DNA from: Caulobacteraceae bacterium
Lineage (GTDB): Bacteria; Pseudomonadota; Alphaproteobacteria; Caulobacterales; Caulobacteraceae
DNA length: 64,000 nucleotides
NCBI GenBank assembly: GCA_027487945.1
Contig: JAIYCQ010000008.1
Span: 1-64,000 of the forward strand
Direction of reading: 5' to 3'
Both the position numbers and the translations under genes were made by a program. Numbering within the stretch: the stretch's first letter is position 1; each line of letters opens with the position of its first letter. Below the pieces are notes generated by a model. That model was given only the letters and a program-made list of their open reading frames with translations. It searched no databases and had not been told where the DNA came from. Below, piece after piece: positions 53,242 through 63,209 of the stretch.

Positions 53242-53481
53242 TAAGGGAGTGGAAGGGCTGGGGTGATGATGCGCGCACCGAATGCAGAACCAGCCCCGAC
53301 CACACCTGCCCTTAGGCCTTGATGGAATGGGAGCGCGAGCGGTCGCCCTGGTCAAGGACGGCCCTGCGGGCCGCCGCGGAGCGGCCGGCTTCGCCGGTCC
53401 TTGAGCAGGACGCCCGCTCGCGCAAGGCTCCGCCAAGGCATCAGGGCGGGGACCGCCGGAGGTGCCCCCCCCCACACTCCG

Positions 53482-53609
53482 CTGATCCTCGCGGAAGCGA
53501 GGACTCAGGTTTACGGGGGGCGCACTCAACGCGAGGGATTGCGAGCGGCCAGCCCCTCACAATGCGTGCACGTTCAACAAACCTGGGTCCTCGCTTCCGC
53601 GAGGATGAG
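53482..53609. repeat. inverted pair of palindromic elements
   Basis: Two 31-bp elements in inverted orientation, 53482-53512 and 53579-53609, about 90% identical. Each contains the palindrome TCCTCGC-(GGAA/TTCC)-GCGAGGA. Arrangement resembles bacterial REP doublets (BIMEs). Confidence 0.7.
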
Positions 53610-53659
53610 CGGGGAGAAAGTGGGGCGTAGGGTCAGCTCAGTGTGAGAAGCGGTAGCTG

Positions 53660-53863
53660 CTAGCGGCTCTGCAGCTTCGTCCCGCACCAAGGGCAATAGC
53701 TGATCTCTATCGTGCTGCTTCCGCCGTCATGGATCATGATGCCGTAGGCAGGTGCGTCGGGCCAGAAGTCGATCAGGCAGTCCGGACAGTCGTATCGGTC
53801 TGGATGCTGCTCGCAAACAGACTCCACATTCGATCGCATCATTTCGCAGCAGTGGTTAGCCAT
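53660..53863 (-). CDS. DUF6980-like small zinc-ribbon protein
   Basis: A 67-residue protein starting MANHCCEMMRSNVESVCEQH, with DRYDCPDCLIDFWPDAPAYGIMIHDGGSS and a C-terminal CPWCGTKL. The CPDC and CPWC pairs suggest one zinc site. The pattern matches the DUF6980 family of short, standalone proteins, whose function is unknown; they often appear in accessory regions. The ATG at 53863 is the probable start (53878 is an alternative). Its GC content is lower than the neighbours, and it stands next to the repeat-rich region, suggesting acquisition. Confidence 0.7.
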   Translation of the reverse strand: MANHCCEMMRSNVESVCEQHPDRYDCPDCLIDFWPDAPAYGIMIHDGGSSTIEISYCPWCGTKLQSR

Positions 53864-53931
53864 CGGGTGATCTCGCATCGAAACGCGACGGTCCGCAACG
53901 GGCCGAGAGCGAACATCCCGCACAGGCCGCT

Positions 53932-54609
53932 CTAGCCCCCCACAAACAACTCCCGCGACGGGCACAAATCCCCAACCCGGCACTCCAGGCACTTCGGCTT
54001 GCGCGCCACGCACACATACCGCCCGTGCAGGATCAGCCAGTGGTGGGCGCGCGTCAGAAACGGCTCCGGCACGATCGCCATCAGGTCCTGCTCGACCTTG
54101 TCGGGCGTCTTGCCGGCCGACAGTTTCAGCCGGTGCGAGACGCGGAAGACGTGGGTGTCGACGGCGATGGCCGGCTCGATGCCCAGCTCGTTCAGCACCA
54201 CGCTGGCGGTCTTGCGGCCGACGCCGGGCAGGGCCTCGAGGTCGGCGCGGTTCAGCGGCACCTCGCCGCCATGCTTCTGCAGAATGATCTCCGACAGGGC
54301 GATGACGTTCTTCGCCTTGTTCCGGAACAGGCCGATGGAGTTGATGTAGGGGATCAGGCCCTCGACCCCGAGTGCGGCCATGTCGGCGGGGGTGTCGGCC
54401 ACCGGGAACAGCTTCGCGGTCGCCTTGTTGACCCCCACGTCGGTCGCCTGGGCCGACAGGGCCACGGCCACCACCAGGGTGAAGGGGCTGGTGAAGTGCA
54501 GCTCGGTGCGCGGGTCGTCCGACAGGGTCGAGAAGCGGTCGAACAGGTCATCGACGCGGGCCCGCTCTTTGGGCGTCAGGCGTTTACGGCGCGCGGCGGG
54601 CTTTTTCAT
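53932..54609 (-). CDS. nth: endonuclease III
   Basis: Nth (225 aa) is the [4Fe-4S] DNA glycosylase/AP lyase for oxidised pyrimidines. The helix-hairpin-helix LPGVGRKTASVVLNELG with the catalytic lysine and AVDTHVFRVSHRL with the catalytic aspartate are present. The cluster ligands are C-x6-C-x2-C-x5-C in CVARKPKCLECRVGDLC at the C-terminus. The ATG at 54609 (MKKPAARRKRLTPKE) gives a basic N-terminal tail. It is divergent from the DUF2244 gene. Confidence 0.97.
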   Translation of the reverse strand: MKKPAARRKRLTPKERARVDDLFDRFSTLSDDPRTELHFTSPFTLVVAVALSAQATDVGVNKATAKLFPVADTPADMAALGVEGLIPYINSIGLFRNKAKNVIALSEIILQKHGGEVPLNRADLEALPGVGRKTASVVLNELGIEPAIAVDTHVFRVSHRLKLSAGKTPDKVEQDLMAIVPEPFLTRAHHWLILHGRYVCVARKPKCLECRVGDLCPSRELFVGG

Positions 54610-54675
54610 CGCCGGTGAAGATGGCGTGACCCGGCGCGCTCGCCAAGGCGGGGGTCGCGACCTATGTTCCCGCCC

Positions 54676-55173
54676 ATGTCCGGCCGGCTCTACATGGATG
54701 CGGAAATCCGCCAGAACGCCTCGCTGAGCCCGCTGGGGTTCAAGGTCATTCTCGGCGTCGTGGCGGCGGCGAGCACGGTGTTCTCGATCTTCTTCTTCGT
54801 CATCGGCGCCTGGCCGGCGCCGATCTTCCTGGGGCTGGACGTGCTGCTCGTCTGGCTGGCCTTCCGCGCCAGCTTCCGGGCGGCGGCGCGCAAGGAGCGG
54901 GTGAGGGTCAGCGCCGAGCAGGTGGAGATCTGGCTGGAGTCGGAGGCCGGCAAGCGCACGGTCTGGACCTCGCCCACCGCCTTCACCGGCCTGGATGTCG
55001 AGCCCTGGGGCCAGGACGACACCAAGGTGCGGCTGCGCATGCACCGCAAACGCTACCTGGTCGGCCGGGCGCTCAGTCCCGAGGAACGGGCCGACCTCGG
55101 CCGGGCGCTGGACGACGCCCTGAGGGCGGCGCGGGCCGAGCGGTATCCGACCGGCGCGGCGCTGCCGGCCTGA
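54676..55173 (+). CDS. DUF2244 family membrane protein
   Basis: A 165-residue protein with two adjacent transmembrane segments (about residues 26-70: FKVILGVVAAASTVFSIFFFVIGAW and PIFLGLDVLLVWLAFRASF), followed by a C-terminal cytoplasmic domain with RVSAEQVEIWLESEAGKRTVWTSPTAF and LRMHRKRYLVGRALSPEERADLGRALDDAL. This layout is the DUF2244 pattern. Function unknown. It is upstream of and in line with the Ada-like gene, and divergent from nth, as in many alphaproteobacteria. Confidence 0.85.
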   Translation: MSGRLYMDAEIRQNASLSPLGFKVILGVVAAASTVFSIFFFVIGAWPAPIFLGLDVLLVWLAFRASFRAAARKERVRVSAEQVEIWLESEAGKRTVWTSPTAFTGLDVEPWGQDDTKVRLRMHRKRYLVGRALSPEERADLGRALDDALRAARAERYPTGAALPA

Positions 55174-55222
55174 CCGCAAGAAGCGGGTGGAGCGGTCGGC
55201 CGCCGGTTCCTAACTTGCGTTC

Positions 55223-56104
55223 ATGGCCCGCGACATGATCGATGACCCGATGACCGCCACCCTTGTCCAGCTCGAGGACCGCGCCCGCGACTATCACCGC
55301 ATGGAGCGGGCGCTCGGCTGGCTGGCCGACCACTGGCAGGACCACCCCTCGCTGGACGAGGCGGCCGAGGCGGTGGGGCTGTCGCCCTTCCACTTCCAGC
55401 GCATCTTCACCCGCTGGGCCGGGGTCAGTCCCAAGACCTTCGTCGGGGCCATCGCCCATGCCGAGGCGCGGCGCAGCCTGGAGCAGGGCGCCAGCGTGCT
55501 GGACGCCGCCTTCGACGCCGGCCTGTCGGGGCCCTCGCGGCTGCATGACCTGTTCATCGCCCAGGAGGCGGTGACCCCGGGCGAGGCGCGAAGGCGCGGC
55601 GAGGGCCTGACCCTGCGCTGGGGTCTCGCGCCCACCCCTTTCGGCCGCGGCCTGTTCGCCATCGCGCCGCGCGGACTGGCCGGGCTGGGTTTCGCGGGCG
55701 AGGGCGAGGAGGACGCGGCCTTCGCCGACCTGCACCGCCGCTTCCCGGCCGCCGACTGGGTCCGCGACGACGCGGCTGCGGGCGAGATGGCGCTGGCGGC
55801 CTTCGGCGGCGCGGGCGGGCCGGTGCCGCTGGTGCTGATCGGCACGCCCTTCCACATCCAGGTCTGGAAGGCCCTGCTGCGCATCCCGGCCGGTCACACC
55901 GCCACCTATGGCGAGGTCGCCGGCTGGGCCGGCAAGCCCCGCGCCTTTCAGGCGGCGGGCGCGGCCATCGGCGCCAACCCCGTCAGCCTGCTGATCCCCT
56001 GCCACCGCGTGATCGCCCGCGACGGGCGGCTGACCGGCTATCACTGGGGGCTGGGCCGCAAGGCGGCGATGCTGGGTCTGGAGGCGGTGGCGCGGGCGGG
56101 GTGA
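55223..56104 (+). CDS. AraC-type HTH plus methylated-DNA-protein cysteine methyltransferase (Ada-like)
   Basis: A 293-residue fusion: an AraC-type helix-turn-helix domain (residues ~25-125, SLDEAAEAVGLSPFHFQRIFTRWAGVSPKTF) and a C-terminal alkyltransferase domain with GTPFHIQVWKALLRIPAGHTATYGEVA and the acceptor-cysteine motif IPCHRVI (Cys about 260). It repairs O6-alkylguanine and may regulate its own expression. It lacks the N-terminal zinc-binding methylphosphotriester domain of full-length Ada. Nearby nth suggests a small DNA-repair neighbourhood, though nth is on the other strand. Confidence 0.93.
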   Translation: MARDMIDDPMTATLVQLEDRARDYHRMERALGWLADHWQDHPSLDEAAEAVGLSPFHFQRIFTRWAGVSPKTFVGAIAHAEARRSLEQGASVLDAAFDAGLSGPSRLHDLFIAQEAVTPGEARRRGEGLTLRWGLAPTPFGRGLFAIAPRGLAGLGFAGEGEEDAAFADLHRRFPAADWVRDDAAAGEMALAAFGGAGGPVPLVLIGTPFHIQVWKALLRIPAGHTATYGEVAGWAGKPRAFQAAGAAIGANPVSLLIPCHRVIARDGRLTGYHWGLGRKAAMLGLEAVARAG

Positions 56105-56173
56105 GGCGGTGCGCTTCCCCAAACACCGTCATGGTCCATGGCGGACCCAGGGGGATGCGGGAGAGAGCGGGCG

Positions 56174-57481
<1,308 letters not shown>

Positions 57482-57501
57482 ACGGACCCTGTGCTGCTGT
57501 C

Positions 57502-57951
57502 CTAGTTGGGCCTCGGCGGCGGGGTGAGCAGCAGGTCGTCGAAGACGATCCGCCAGCCCTCGGCGCGGCGTTGCCACACGCGCACATAGTGACCTTTGGT
57601 CTCCCCACCAATGCCGGACCAGTCCATCACGCCATAGGTCCAGACCAGGTCGCCGGCCGCCGAGGCCTCGCCGCCCAGGGTCGTCAGCCGCGCCGCCGCC
57701 GGACGGGTGGCCATCTCGACCTCGCCCGGGTCGCGGTCCCGCGCCGGCGGTTCGACCGCGCCCCGCATGCGGCCGTCGTCGGCGTAGACCGTCAGGAATC
57801 CGGACTTCAGGTCGGTCTCGGCGACGGCGGCCAGAGCCGCCTCGACCGCCAGGACCTGGGCCAGGGCCTCGCCGCTGTCCATCGGCGGCAGGCCCGTCAC
57901 CGCGCTCAGCCCGCCGTCCTCGAACAGCCAGGCCCACTGATCGTTCATCAT
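57502..57951 (-). CDS. NTF2-like (DUF4440/SnoaL-type) protein between hslV and hslU
   Basis: A 149-residue protein with the NTF2-fold pattern: [24 protein letters not shown] near the middle, [44 protein letters not shown] at the end. Such proteins are often small steroid-isomerase-like or adaptor-like proteins; catalytic residues are not evident. It starts 17 bp after the hslV stop and ends 20 bp before hslU, on the same strand, so all three form one operon. A GNAT acetyltransferase occupies this slot in some alphaproteobacteria; this gene is unrelated in sequence. Confidence 0.75.
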   Translation of the reverse strand: MMNDQWAWLFEDGGLSAVTGLPPMDSGEALAQVLAVEAALAAVAETDLKSGFLTVYADDGRMRGAVEPPARDRDPGEVEMATRPAAARLTTLGGEASAAGDLVWTYGVMDWSGIGGETKGHYVRVWQRRAEGWRIVFDDLLLTPPPRPN

Positions 57952-57968
57952 CCTGCCCCGACCGCGGC

Positions 57969-58523
57969 TCAGCCCAGGCTTTCCACCGTCAGCGATCCGT
58001 TGGTGTAGACGCAGATCTCCGCCGCGATCGCCATGGCCTTGCGGGCGACGTCGTCGGCGGAGAGGTCGGTGTGCTCGGCCAGGGCCTTGGCGGCGGCGAG
58101 GGCGTAGTTGCCGCCCGAGCCGATGGCGGCCACCCCGCCCTCCGGCTCCAGCACATCGCCGACGCCGGTGACGGTGTAGATGGCGCTCTCGTCGGCCACG
58201 AGCAGCATGGCCTCCAGCCGGCGCAGGTAGCGGTCGGTGCGCCAGTCCTTGGCCAGCTCGACGCAGGCCCGGGCCAGCTGGCCGGGGAACTGCTCCAGCT
58301 TCGCCTCCAGACGCTCGATCAGGGTGAAGGCGTCGGCGGTGGCGCCAGCGAACCCGGCGATGACCTTGCCGCCGGCCAGGGTGCGCACCTTTCGGGCGTT
58401 GCCCTTGACCACGGTCTGGCCCATGGAGACCTGACCGTCGCCGGCCACCACGGTCTTGCCGTTCTTGCGCACCGCCAGGATGGTGGTGCCGTGCCAGTCA
58501 GGGAAGTTCGTCGCGCTCTGCAT
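57969..58523 (-). CDS. hslV: ATP-dependent protease subunit HslV
   Basis: HslV (184 aa) is the threonine peptidase core of the HslUV protease. The catalytic Thr follows Gly12 in [27 protein letters not shown], implying removal of a 12-residue propeptide. Other motifs: [26 protein letters not shown] and [14 protein letters not shown]. The ATG at 58523 ([10 protein letters not shown]) is preferred to an upstream start at 58565, which would overlap the divergent moeB. It leads the operon hslV-NTF2-hslU. Confidence 0.97.
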   Translation of the reverse strand: MQSATNFPDWHGTTILAVRKNGKTVVAGDGQVSMGQTVVKGNARKVRTLAGGKVIAGFAGATADAFTLIERLEAKLEQFPGQLARACVELAKDWRTDRYLRRLEAMLLVADESAIYTVTGVGDVLEPEGGVAAIGSGGNYALAAAKALAEHTDLSADDVARKAMAIAAEICVYTNGSLTVESLG

Positions 58524-58563
58524 GGCTTTCGATGTGGCCGCGCCGACATGTGAGGTCAAGGAC

Positions 58564-59298
58564 ATGGCGTTTTCGGACAGCGAGGTCGAACGCTACGCCC
58601 GCCATCTGGTGCTGCGCGAGATCGGCGGGCCGGGGCAGCAGAAGCTGAAAGGCGCCAGCGTGCTGATGGTCGGGGCCGGGGGGCTGGGCGCGCCCGCCGC
58701 CCTCTACCTCGCCGCCGCCGGCGTCGGCCGCATCGGCCTGGCCGACCCCGATGTCGCCGCCCTGTCCAACCTGCAGCGCCAGGTGATCTACGCCACCGCC
58801 GACGTCGGCCGGCTGAAGGTCGAGGCGGCCGCGGCGCATCTGTCGGCGCTCAATCCCGAGATCGTGGTCGAGACCCACGCCGTCGCGGTGACGCCGGACA
58901 ACGCCCGCGCGCTGGTCGCCGGCCATGACCTGATCCTCGACGGCACCGACGATTTCGCCACCCGCTTCGCGGTCTCGGACGCCTGTCTGGCGGAGGGAAA
59001 GACCCTGGTCAGCGGGGCCATCGCCCGCTGGACCGGCCAGGTCGGGGTGTTTCCGGGCAGGCCCTGCTACCGCTGCCTGGTGCCGGACATCCCGCCCGAC
59101 GCCGACACCTGCCAGACCGTCGGCGTGATCGGGGCGCTGGGCGGGGTGATCGGCTCGATGATGGCGTTGGAGGCGGTGAAGCTGCTCACCGGGGCCGGCG
59201 CGCCGCTGTCCGGGCGCCTCCTCATCTACGACGCCCTGGCCGGCGAGACCCGCACCGTCCGCGTCGGCGCCGACCCGGACTGCCCCGCCTGCGCTTGA
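58564..59298 (+). CDS. moeB: HesA/MoeB/ThiF family adenylyltransferase
   Basis: A 244-residue E1-like enzyme that adenylates the C-terminus of a ubiquitin-like sulfur carrier (MoaD or ThiS). Motifs: [19 protein letters not shown], the nucleotide-binding [44 protein letters not shown], and two CxxC pairs (CYRCL and CPAC) for zinc. Molybdopterin synthase activation is the likeliest role, but ThiF activity is not excluded. Divergent from hslV with 40 bp between the starts. Confidence 0.92.
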   Translation: MAFSDSEVERYARHLVLREIGGPGQQKLKGASVLMVGAGGLGAPAALYLAAAGVGRIGLADPDVAALSNLQRQVIYATADVGRLKVEAAAAHLSALNPEIVVETHAVAVTPDNARALVAGHDLILDGTDDFATRFAVSDACLAEGKTLVSGAIARWTGQVGVFPGRPCYRCLVPDIPPDADTCQTVGVIGALGGVIGSMMALEAVKLLTGAGAPLSGRLLIYDALAGETRTVRVGADPDCPACA

Positions 59299-59356
59299 CC
59301 TGCGGCGTTTCGCGCCATCTCATCCCCGGCAACGAAAAGGGGCGGGGGAACGCGAA

Positions 59357-60343
59357 ATGAAGACGCTGGGCAAGGTCCTGATCGGACTGCTGGTCGTGGT
59401 CGCCGTGGTTCTGGTCGGCGGCTGGCTGGCCATGCGGCGTCCGGCCATTCCTTACGAGACGCTGGAAGCGAAGTACGCCACCCCGGCCTCGCAGTACGTG
59501 ACCCTCAAGGACGGCGTCCGCGTCCACTACCGTGACCAGGGCAAACGCGACGGCCCGGTGCTGGTCATGGTCCACGGCTTCTCGGCCAATCTCGAGACCT
59601 GGGAGCCCTGGGTGAAGCGGCTGGGGGCTGAGTACCGCATCATCAGCCTCGACCTGCCGGGCCACGGTCTGACCAGCGCGCCAGAGGGCTACACGCTGAA
59701 GCGCACCGGCTTCGTCGACATCGTCGACGAGACGGTGAGCAAGCTGGGGGTCGAAAAGTTCGTGCTGATCGGCAACTCGATGGGCGGCGGGGTCACCTGG
59801 GCCTACACCCTGGCCCATCCGGACAAGGTGCAGGGCGCGGTGCTGGTCAACGCCGCCGGCTGGCTGGAGCCGCGCGCGGAGGGCGACGAGGGGCCGTTCA
59901 TCTTCAAGGTGCTGCGCAACCCGGTCGGCCGGGCCATCGTCAAGGACCTCGACGTCAGCGCCATGACCCGCGCCGGCCTGCGCGACGCCTTCGAACCGAC
60001 GCCGGACATGGCCGACGACGCCATGGTCGCCCGCTACGTCGAGATGGCCCGCGCCCCGGGCCACAAGGACATCATCCTGGGCCTGATGGGCAGTTTCGAC
60101 CCGAAGGACGCGGCGACGAAGGAAAAGCTGGCGGCCATCACCGCCCCGACCCTGGTCCTGCACGGCACGGAAGACCGCCTGATCCCGGTCTCCGCCGCCG
60201 GCAGGTTCGGCGACGCCATCCCCGGCGCGCAGGTCATCATCTACGACAAGGTCGGCCACGTCCCCATGGAACAGATCCCCGACCGCTCGGCGGCGGACCT
60301 GGCGGCCTGGCTGAAGGCGAAGGTGTTCGTGGCCGGGCGGTGA
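59357..60343 (+). CDS. alpha/beta hydrolase
   Basis: A 328-residue hydrolase with an N-terminal membrane anchor or signal (LGKVLIGLLVVVAVVLVGGWLAM). The alpha/beta fold shows VLVMVHGFSANLETWEPWVKRL (oxyanion), ISLDLPGHGLTS, the nucleophile elbow LIGNSMGGGVTWAYTLA (Ser), LVLHGTEDRLIPVSAAGRFG (Asp) and KVGHVPMEQIPDR (His). The lid region is about 65 residues. The substrate is unknown. It ends 14 bp before the convergent membrane protein gene. Confidence 0.9.
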   Translation: MKTLGKVLIGLLVVVAVVLVGGWLAMRRPAIPYETLEAKYATPASQYVTLKDGVRVHYRDQGKRDGPVLVMVHGFSANLETWEPWVKRLGAEYRIISLDLPGHGLTSAPEGYTLKRTGFVDIVDETVSKLGVEKFVLIGNSMGGGVTWAYTLAHPDKVQGAVLVNAAGWLEPRAEGDEGPFIFKVLRNPVGRAIVKDLDVSAMTRAGLRDAFEPTPDMADDAMVARYVEMARAPGHKDIILGLMGSFDPKDAATKEKLAAITAPTLVLHGTEDRLIPVSAAGRFGDAIPGAQVIIYDKVGHVPMEQIPDRSAADLAAWLKAKVFVAGR

Positions 60344-60356
60344 GGGGCGGGGGCCT

Positions 60357-60878
60357 TCAGCCTCTCGTCGCGCGCCAGGCGGCGATGTCGCGGGCCATAT
60401 GGGCCTTGCGCAGGCCGCGTCCTGAGACCAGCCGGCGGAAGTCCGCCGCGTTGTCGAAGTGCTGCAGCTGGATCCGGTAGTAGTTGACGTATTCGAGGAC
60501 CGCGAGCGCCGCCAGTGCGGCGGCCCCGATCCGCGACGGGGTCCAGCCGCCGCCCGGCAGCCAGTCGAGCGCCACAGCCGCCAGGGCGGCGAGGACCACA
60601 AGGCCCGACCACAGCTCGGCCCGCGCCAGCCCGGGCAGCACGCGGTCGAGCGCGGCGGACTCCCCCTCCATGCGATGCAGGACCGCGCGCCAGTAGATGG
60701 CTCCAATCACCAGAAGCGCCGCGCAGGCCAGGGCGGCGAGGCAGAAGGCGACCGTGAAGCCGCCGCCCGACTGCCAGACCAGCAGGCCCGCCACGCCGGG
60801 CACCAGGATCACGTTGCCGGCCTCGAGCCGCCAGTAGGACCGCAGCCGCCGGACGACCGCATTGTCGGACCGAGCCAT
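60357..60878 (-). CDS. membrane protein of unknown function
   Basis: A 173-residue protein with about four hydrophobic segments (ILVPGVAGLLVW, VAFCLAALACAALLVIGAIYW, WSGLVVLAALAAVALDWL, and IGAAALAALAVLEYVNYY), then a basic C-terminal cytoplasmic tail with DFRRLVSGRGLRKAHMARD. I do not recognise the family. It follows the 2-hydroxyacid dehydrogenase gene on the same strand by 33 bp, perhaps cotranscribed. Confidence 0.65.
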   Translation of the reverse strand: MARSDNAVVRRLRSYWRLEAGNVILVPGVAGLLVWQSGGGFTVAFCLAALACAALLVIGAIYWRAVLHRMEGESAALDRVLPGLARAELWSGLVVLAALAAVALDWLPGGGWTPSRIGAAALAALAVLEYVNYYRIQLQHFDNAADFRRLVSGRGLRKAHMARDIAAWRATRG

Positions 60879-60911
60879 GATGTCTGCCTTCGTCGCCGGG
60901 CTGCCGTGCGC

Positions 60912-61898
60912 CTAGAGCATCGACGGGATGACCCGGTCGGGCGGCCTGTGCCCGTCCATGAAGGTCTTGATGTTGACGATGACCTTCTCGCCCATGTCGA
61001 TGCGGCCCTCGACGGTGGCCGAACCCATGTGGGGCAGCAGCACGACGTTCGGGAGCTTCAGCAGCTTGGGATTCACCGCCGGTTCGTGCTCGTAGACGTC
61101 CAGGCCGGCGCCGGCGATCTCGCCCCGGGCCAGCATGTTGGCCAGGGCCCCTTCGTCGATGATCTCGCCCCGCGCCGTGTTCACGATCACGGCGTGCGGC
61201 TGCAGCAGCTTCAGGCGGCGGGCCGACAGCAGGTGGTAGGTGGCCGGGGTGTGGGGGCAGTTGACCGAGACGATGTCCATCCGGGCCAGCATCTGGTCGA
61301 GGCTCTCCCAGTAGGTCGCCTCCAGCTCCTCGGCCAGGCGCGGGCTGATCGGCTTGCGGTTGTGATAGTGGATCGACAGGCCGAAGGCCTTGGCGCGACG
61401 GGCCACGGCCTGGCCGATGCGGCCCATGCCGATGACGCCCAGCCGCTTGCCCCACAGGCGGCGGCCCAGCATCCAGGTCGGCGACCAGCCCTGGAAGCCG
61501 CCGGACTGCACCACGGCCGCGCCTTCGACGATGCGGCGGGTGCTGGCCATGATCAGGCTCATGGTCAGGTCGGCGGTGTCCTCGGTCAGGACGCCCGGGG
61601 TGTTGGTGACGATGAAGCCGCGCTGGTTGGCGGTGGCCACGTCGATGTTGTCGACCCCGGCCCCGAAGTTGGCGATCAGCTTCAGCCGCTCGCCGGCCCG
61701 CGACAGCAGGCGCGAATCAAGCCGGTCGGTGATGGTGGGCACCAGCACGTCGCAGCGCCCCATGGCGTCGACCAGCTCGTCGGCCGTCATCGGACGGTCG
61801 TCGACGTTCAGTTCGGTGTCGAAAAGCTCCCGCATCCGGGTTTCAACCGGGTCGGGCAGCTTGCGCGTGACGATGACTTTCGGCTTCTTGGCGGCCAT
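60912..61898 (-). CDS. D-isomer 2-hydroxyacid dehydrogenase (glyoxylate/hydroxypyruvate reductase-like)
   Basis: A 328-residue NAD(P)H-dependent dehydrogenase. The Rossmann motif RLGVIGMGRIGQAVARRAKAFGLSIHYHNR is near residue 155; IANFGAGVDNIDVATANQRGFIVTNTPGVLTEDTADLTMSLIMA and NTARGEIIDEGALANMLARGEIAGAGLDVYEHEP with catalytic Glu follow, and a catalytic His in LLPHMGSATVEGR. The fold and length fit glyoxylate/hydroxypyruvate reductase (GyaR-type); substrate preference cannot be told. Divergent from the SH3-domain gene. Confidence 0.94.
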   Translation of the reverse strand: MAAKKPKVIVTRKLPDPVETRMRELFDTELNVDDRPMTADELVDAMGRCDVLVPTITDRLDSRLLSRAGERLKLIANFGAGVDNIDVATANQRGFIVTNTPGVLTEDTADLTMSLIMASTRRIVEGAAVVQSGGFQGWSPTWMLGRRLWGKRLGVIGMGRIGQAVARRAKAFGLSIHYHNRKPISPRLAEELEATYWESLDQMLARMDIVSVNCPHTPATYHLLSARRLKLLQPHAVIVNTARGEIIDEGALANMLARGEIAGAGLDVYEHEPAVNPKLLKLPNVVLLPHMGSATVEGRIDMGEKVIVNIKTFMDGHRPPDRVIPSML

Positions 61899-61989
61899 GG
61901 ACGCTTTCGGTGCGGACGTTGGGCCCTTGAAGGGCTCGGCGAACCCTTAGCAAAGGCCCGGCGGGGGGCCAAGGGAAGGCTGGATTGTG

Positions 61990-62532
61990 ATGCGTTCAGA
62001 AAAGCTGGCGCCGACAAACAATGCGCTGCTGCTCGCGGTGATGGCTACGGCCATTGTGCTCGCCGGCTGCAATCGCCAGGGCCAGGCCGAGTGCGACACC
62101 CCCTCCCGCCAGCCGGTGCCGCGCTTCGTGGCGCTGGAGTACAACGAGATCAACGCCCGCAACGGCCCCGGCGAGGATCACCGCATCCTCTGGACCTGGC
62201 GGGCCAGGGGCATGCCGGTCGAGGTGATCGCCGAAACCAGCGACTGGCGTCGCGTGCGCGGGCCCGACGGCGCCCCGGCCTGGGTCCACAAGCGCGGCCT
62301 GACCGGCACGCTGGCGGTCATGCGGGTCAAGCCCGGGCAGGCGGCGCTGCTAGCCGAACCCGAAGCGGGCGCGAAGGTCGTGGCCTGGCTCAATCCCCAG
62401 GCGGTGGCGACTCTGGAGAAGGCGCAGGGCGACTGGCGGCAGGTCAAGGCCGGCGGCCGCAAGGGCTGGGTCCAGGCCTCCGAGGTCTGGGGTGCGGGCG
62501 GACCGACGCCCTGCCTGCCCCGGGAACATTGA
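61990..62532 (+). CDS. SH3-domain exported protein
   Basis: A 180-residue protein with an N-terminal export signal and lipobox-like end (LLLAVMATAIVLAGC), followed by two SH3b-type repeats. The first is RFVALEYNEINARNGPGEDHRILWTWRARGMPVEVIAETSDWRRVRGPDGAPAWVHKRGL; the second ends with WRQVKAGGRKGWVQASEVWG. SH3b proteins often bind peptidoglycan. This form is widespread in alphaproteobacteria next to the 2-hydroxyacid dehydrogenase gene. The ATG at 61990 directly follows a GTG codon. Confidence 0.85.
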   Translation: MRSEKLAPTNNALLLAVMATAIVLAGCNRQGQAECDTPSRQPVPRFVALEYNEINARNGPGEDHRILWTWRARGMPVEVIAETSDWRRVRGPDGAPAWVHKRGLTGTLAVMRVKPGQAALLAEPEAGAKVVAWLNPQAVATLEKAQGDWRQVKAGGRKGWVQASEVWGAGGPTPCLPREH

Positions 62533-62603
62533 GGCCGCCTGCCTTAAGTGCTACCCCGACACCTTGTTCGGTCGCCTCCAGGGCGGCGAAGACCCGGTGA
62601 CGC

Positions 62604-63140
62604 ATGACCTCGACGACCCCGCCGCCCATGGCCCAGTCCAGCTACAGCTATGACGAACTGATCGCCTGCGGACGCGACGAAACCTTCGGGCCCAACAATG
62701 CCCAGCTGCCGATGCCGCCGATGCTGATGTTCGATCGCATCACGGAAATCACCAGTGACGGCGGCGCCTATGGCAAGGGTCAGGTTCTGGCCGAGCTCGA
62801 TATCCACAAGGACCTGTGGTTCTTCGCCTGCCACTTCAACAACGACCCGGTGATGCCCGGCTGCCTCGGCCTGGACGCCATGTGGCAGCTGGTCGGCTTC
62901 TACCTGGGCTGGATCGGCGGCCCCGGCCGCGGCCGCGCCCTGGGCGTCGGCGAGGTGAAGTTCACCGGCCAGGTCACCCCGGCGATCAAGCAGGTCCGCT
63001 ATCGCGTCGACCTCAAGCGCGTCATCAACCGCAAGCTGGTCATGGGTATCGGCGATGCGGTTATGGAGGCCGACGGCAAGGCCATCTACGAGGCCAAGGA
63101 CCTGCGGGTCGGCCTCTTCGACCCGAAAGACATGGTCTGA
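62604..63140 (+). CDS. fabA: beta-hydroxydecanoyl-ACP dehydratase/isomerase FabA
   Basis: FabA (178 aa) dehydrates 3-hydroxydecanoyl-ACP and isomerises the trans-2 to cis-3 bond, the entry to unsaturated fatty acids. The hot-dog fold shows the active-site His in [11 protein letters not shown] and Asp in [15 protein letters not shown], with [13 protein letters not shown] near the start. Starts at 62604 or at 62628 ([14 protein letters not shown]); the second matches the usual FabA length better. fabB follows 69 bp downstream, the normal partner. Confidence 0.96.
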   Translation: MTSTTPPPMAQSSYSYDELIACGRDETFGPNNAQLPMPPMLMFDRITEITSDGGAYGKGQVLAELDIHKDLWFFACHFNNDPVMPGCLGLDAMWQLVGFYLGWIGGPGRGRALGVGEVKFTGQVTPAIKQVRYRVDLKRVINRKLVMGIGDAVMEADGKAIYEAKDLRVGLFDPKDMV

Positions 63141-63162
63141 TCCAAAGGACCGGCGCGGGCGG

Positions 63163-63181
63163 CCGCTCCATGGCGGAGCGG
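63163..63181 (+). other. hairpin between fabA and fabB
   Basis: CCGCTCC (63163-63169) pairs with GGAGCGG (63175-63181) around ATGGC, 28 bp before the fabB ATG. No T-run follows, so it is not a terminator; it may be a processing or stabilising stem. Confidence 0.35.
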
Positions 63182-63209
63182 TCACAAGGGAAAAACCTGG
63201 GGAAAAGCT

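Larger units (their letters stand above)
52682..53659. other. gene-poor repeat-rich region
   Basis: Nearly 1 kb without a convincing gene between the ATP-grasp gene and the DUF6980 gene. Six-frame reading gives only short low-quality frames that traverse the palindromes. It holds nested inverted repeats at 53039-53241 and an inverted pair at 53482-53609. Between 53240 and 53480 are further GC-rich hairpins (e.g. CGGCCGGCTTCGCCGGTCC). It looks like an accumulation of REP/BIME-type elements, possibly with remnants of a decayed gene. Confidence 0.6.

Noticed and set aside
53116-53529. 137-codon minus-strand frame in the repeat region
   Set aside because: Crosses several palindromic repeats; composition typical of translated repeats, no domain.
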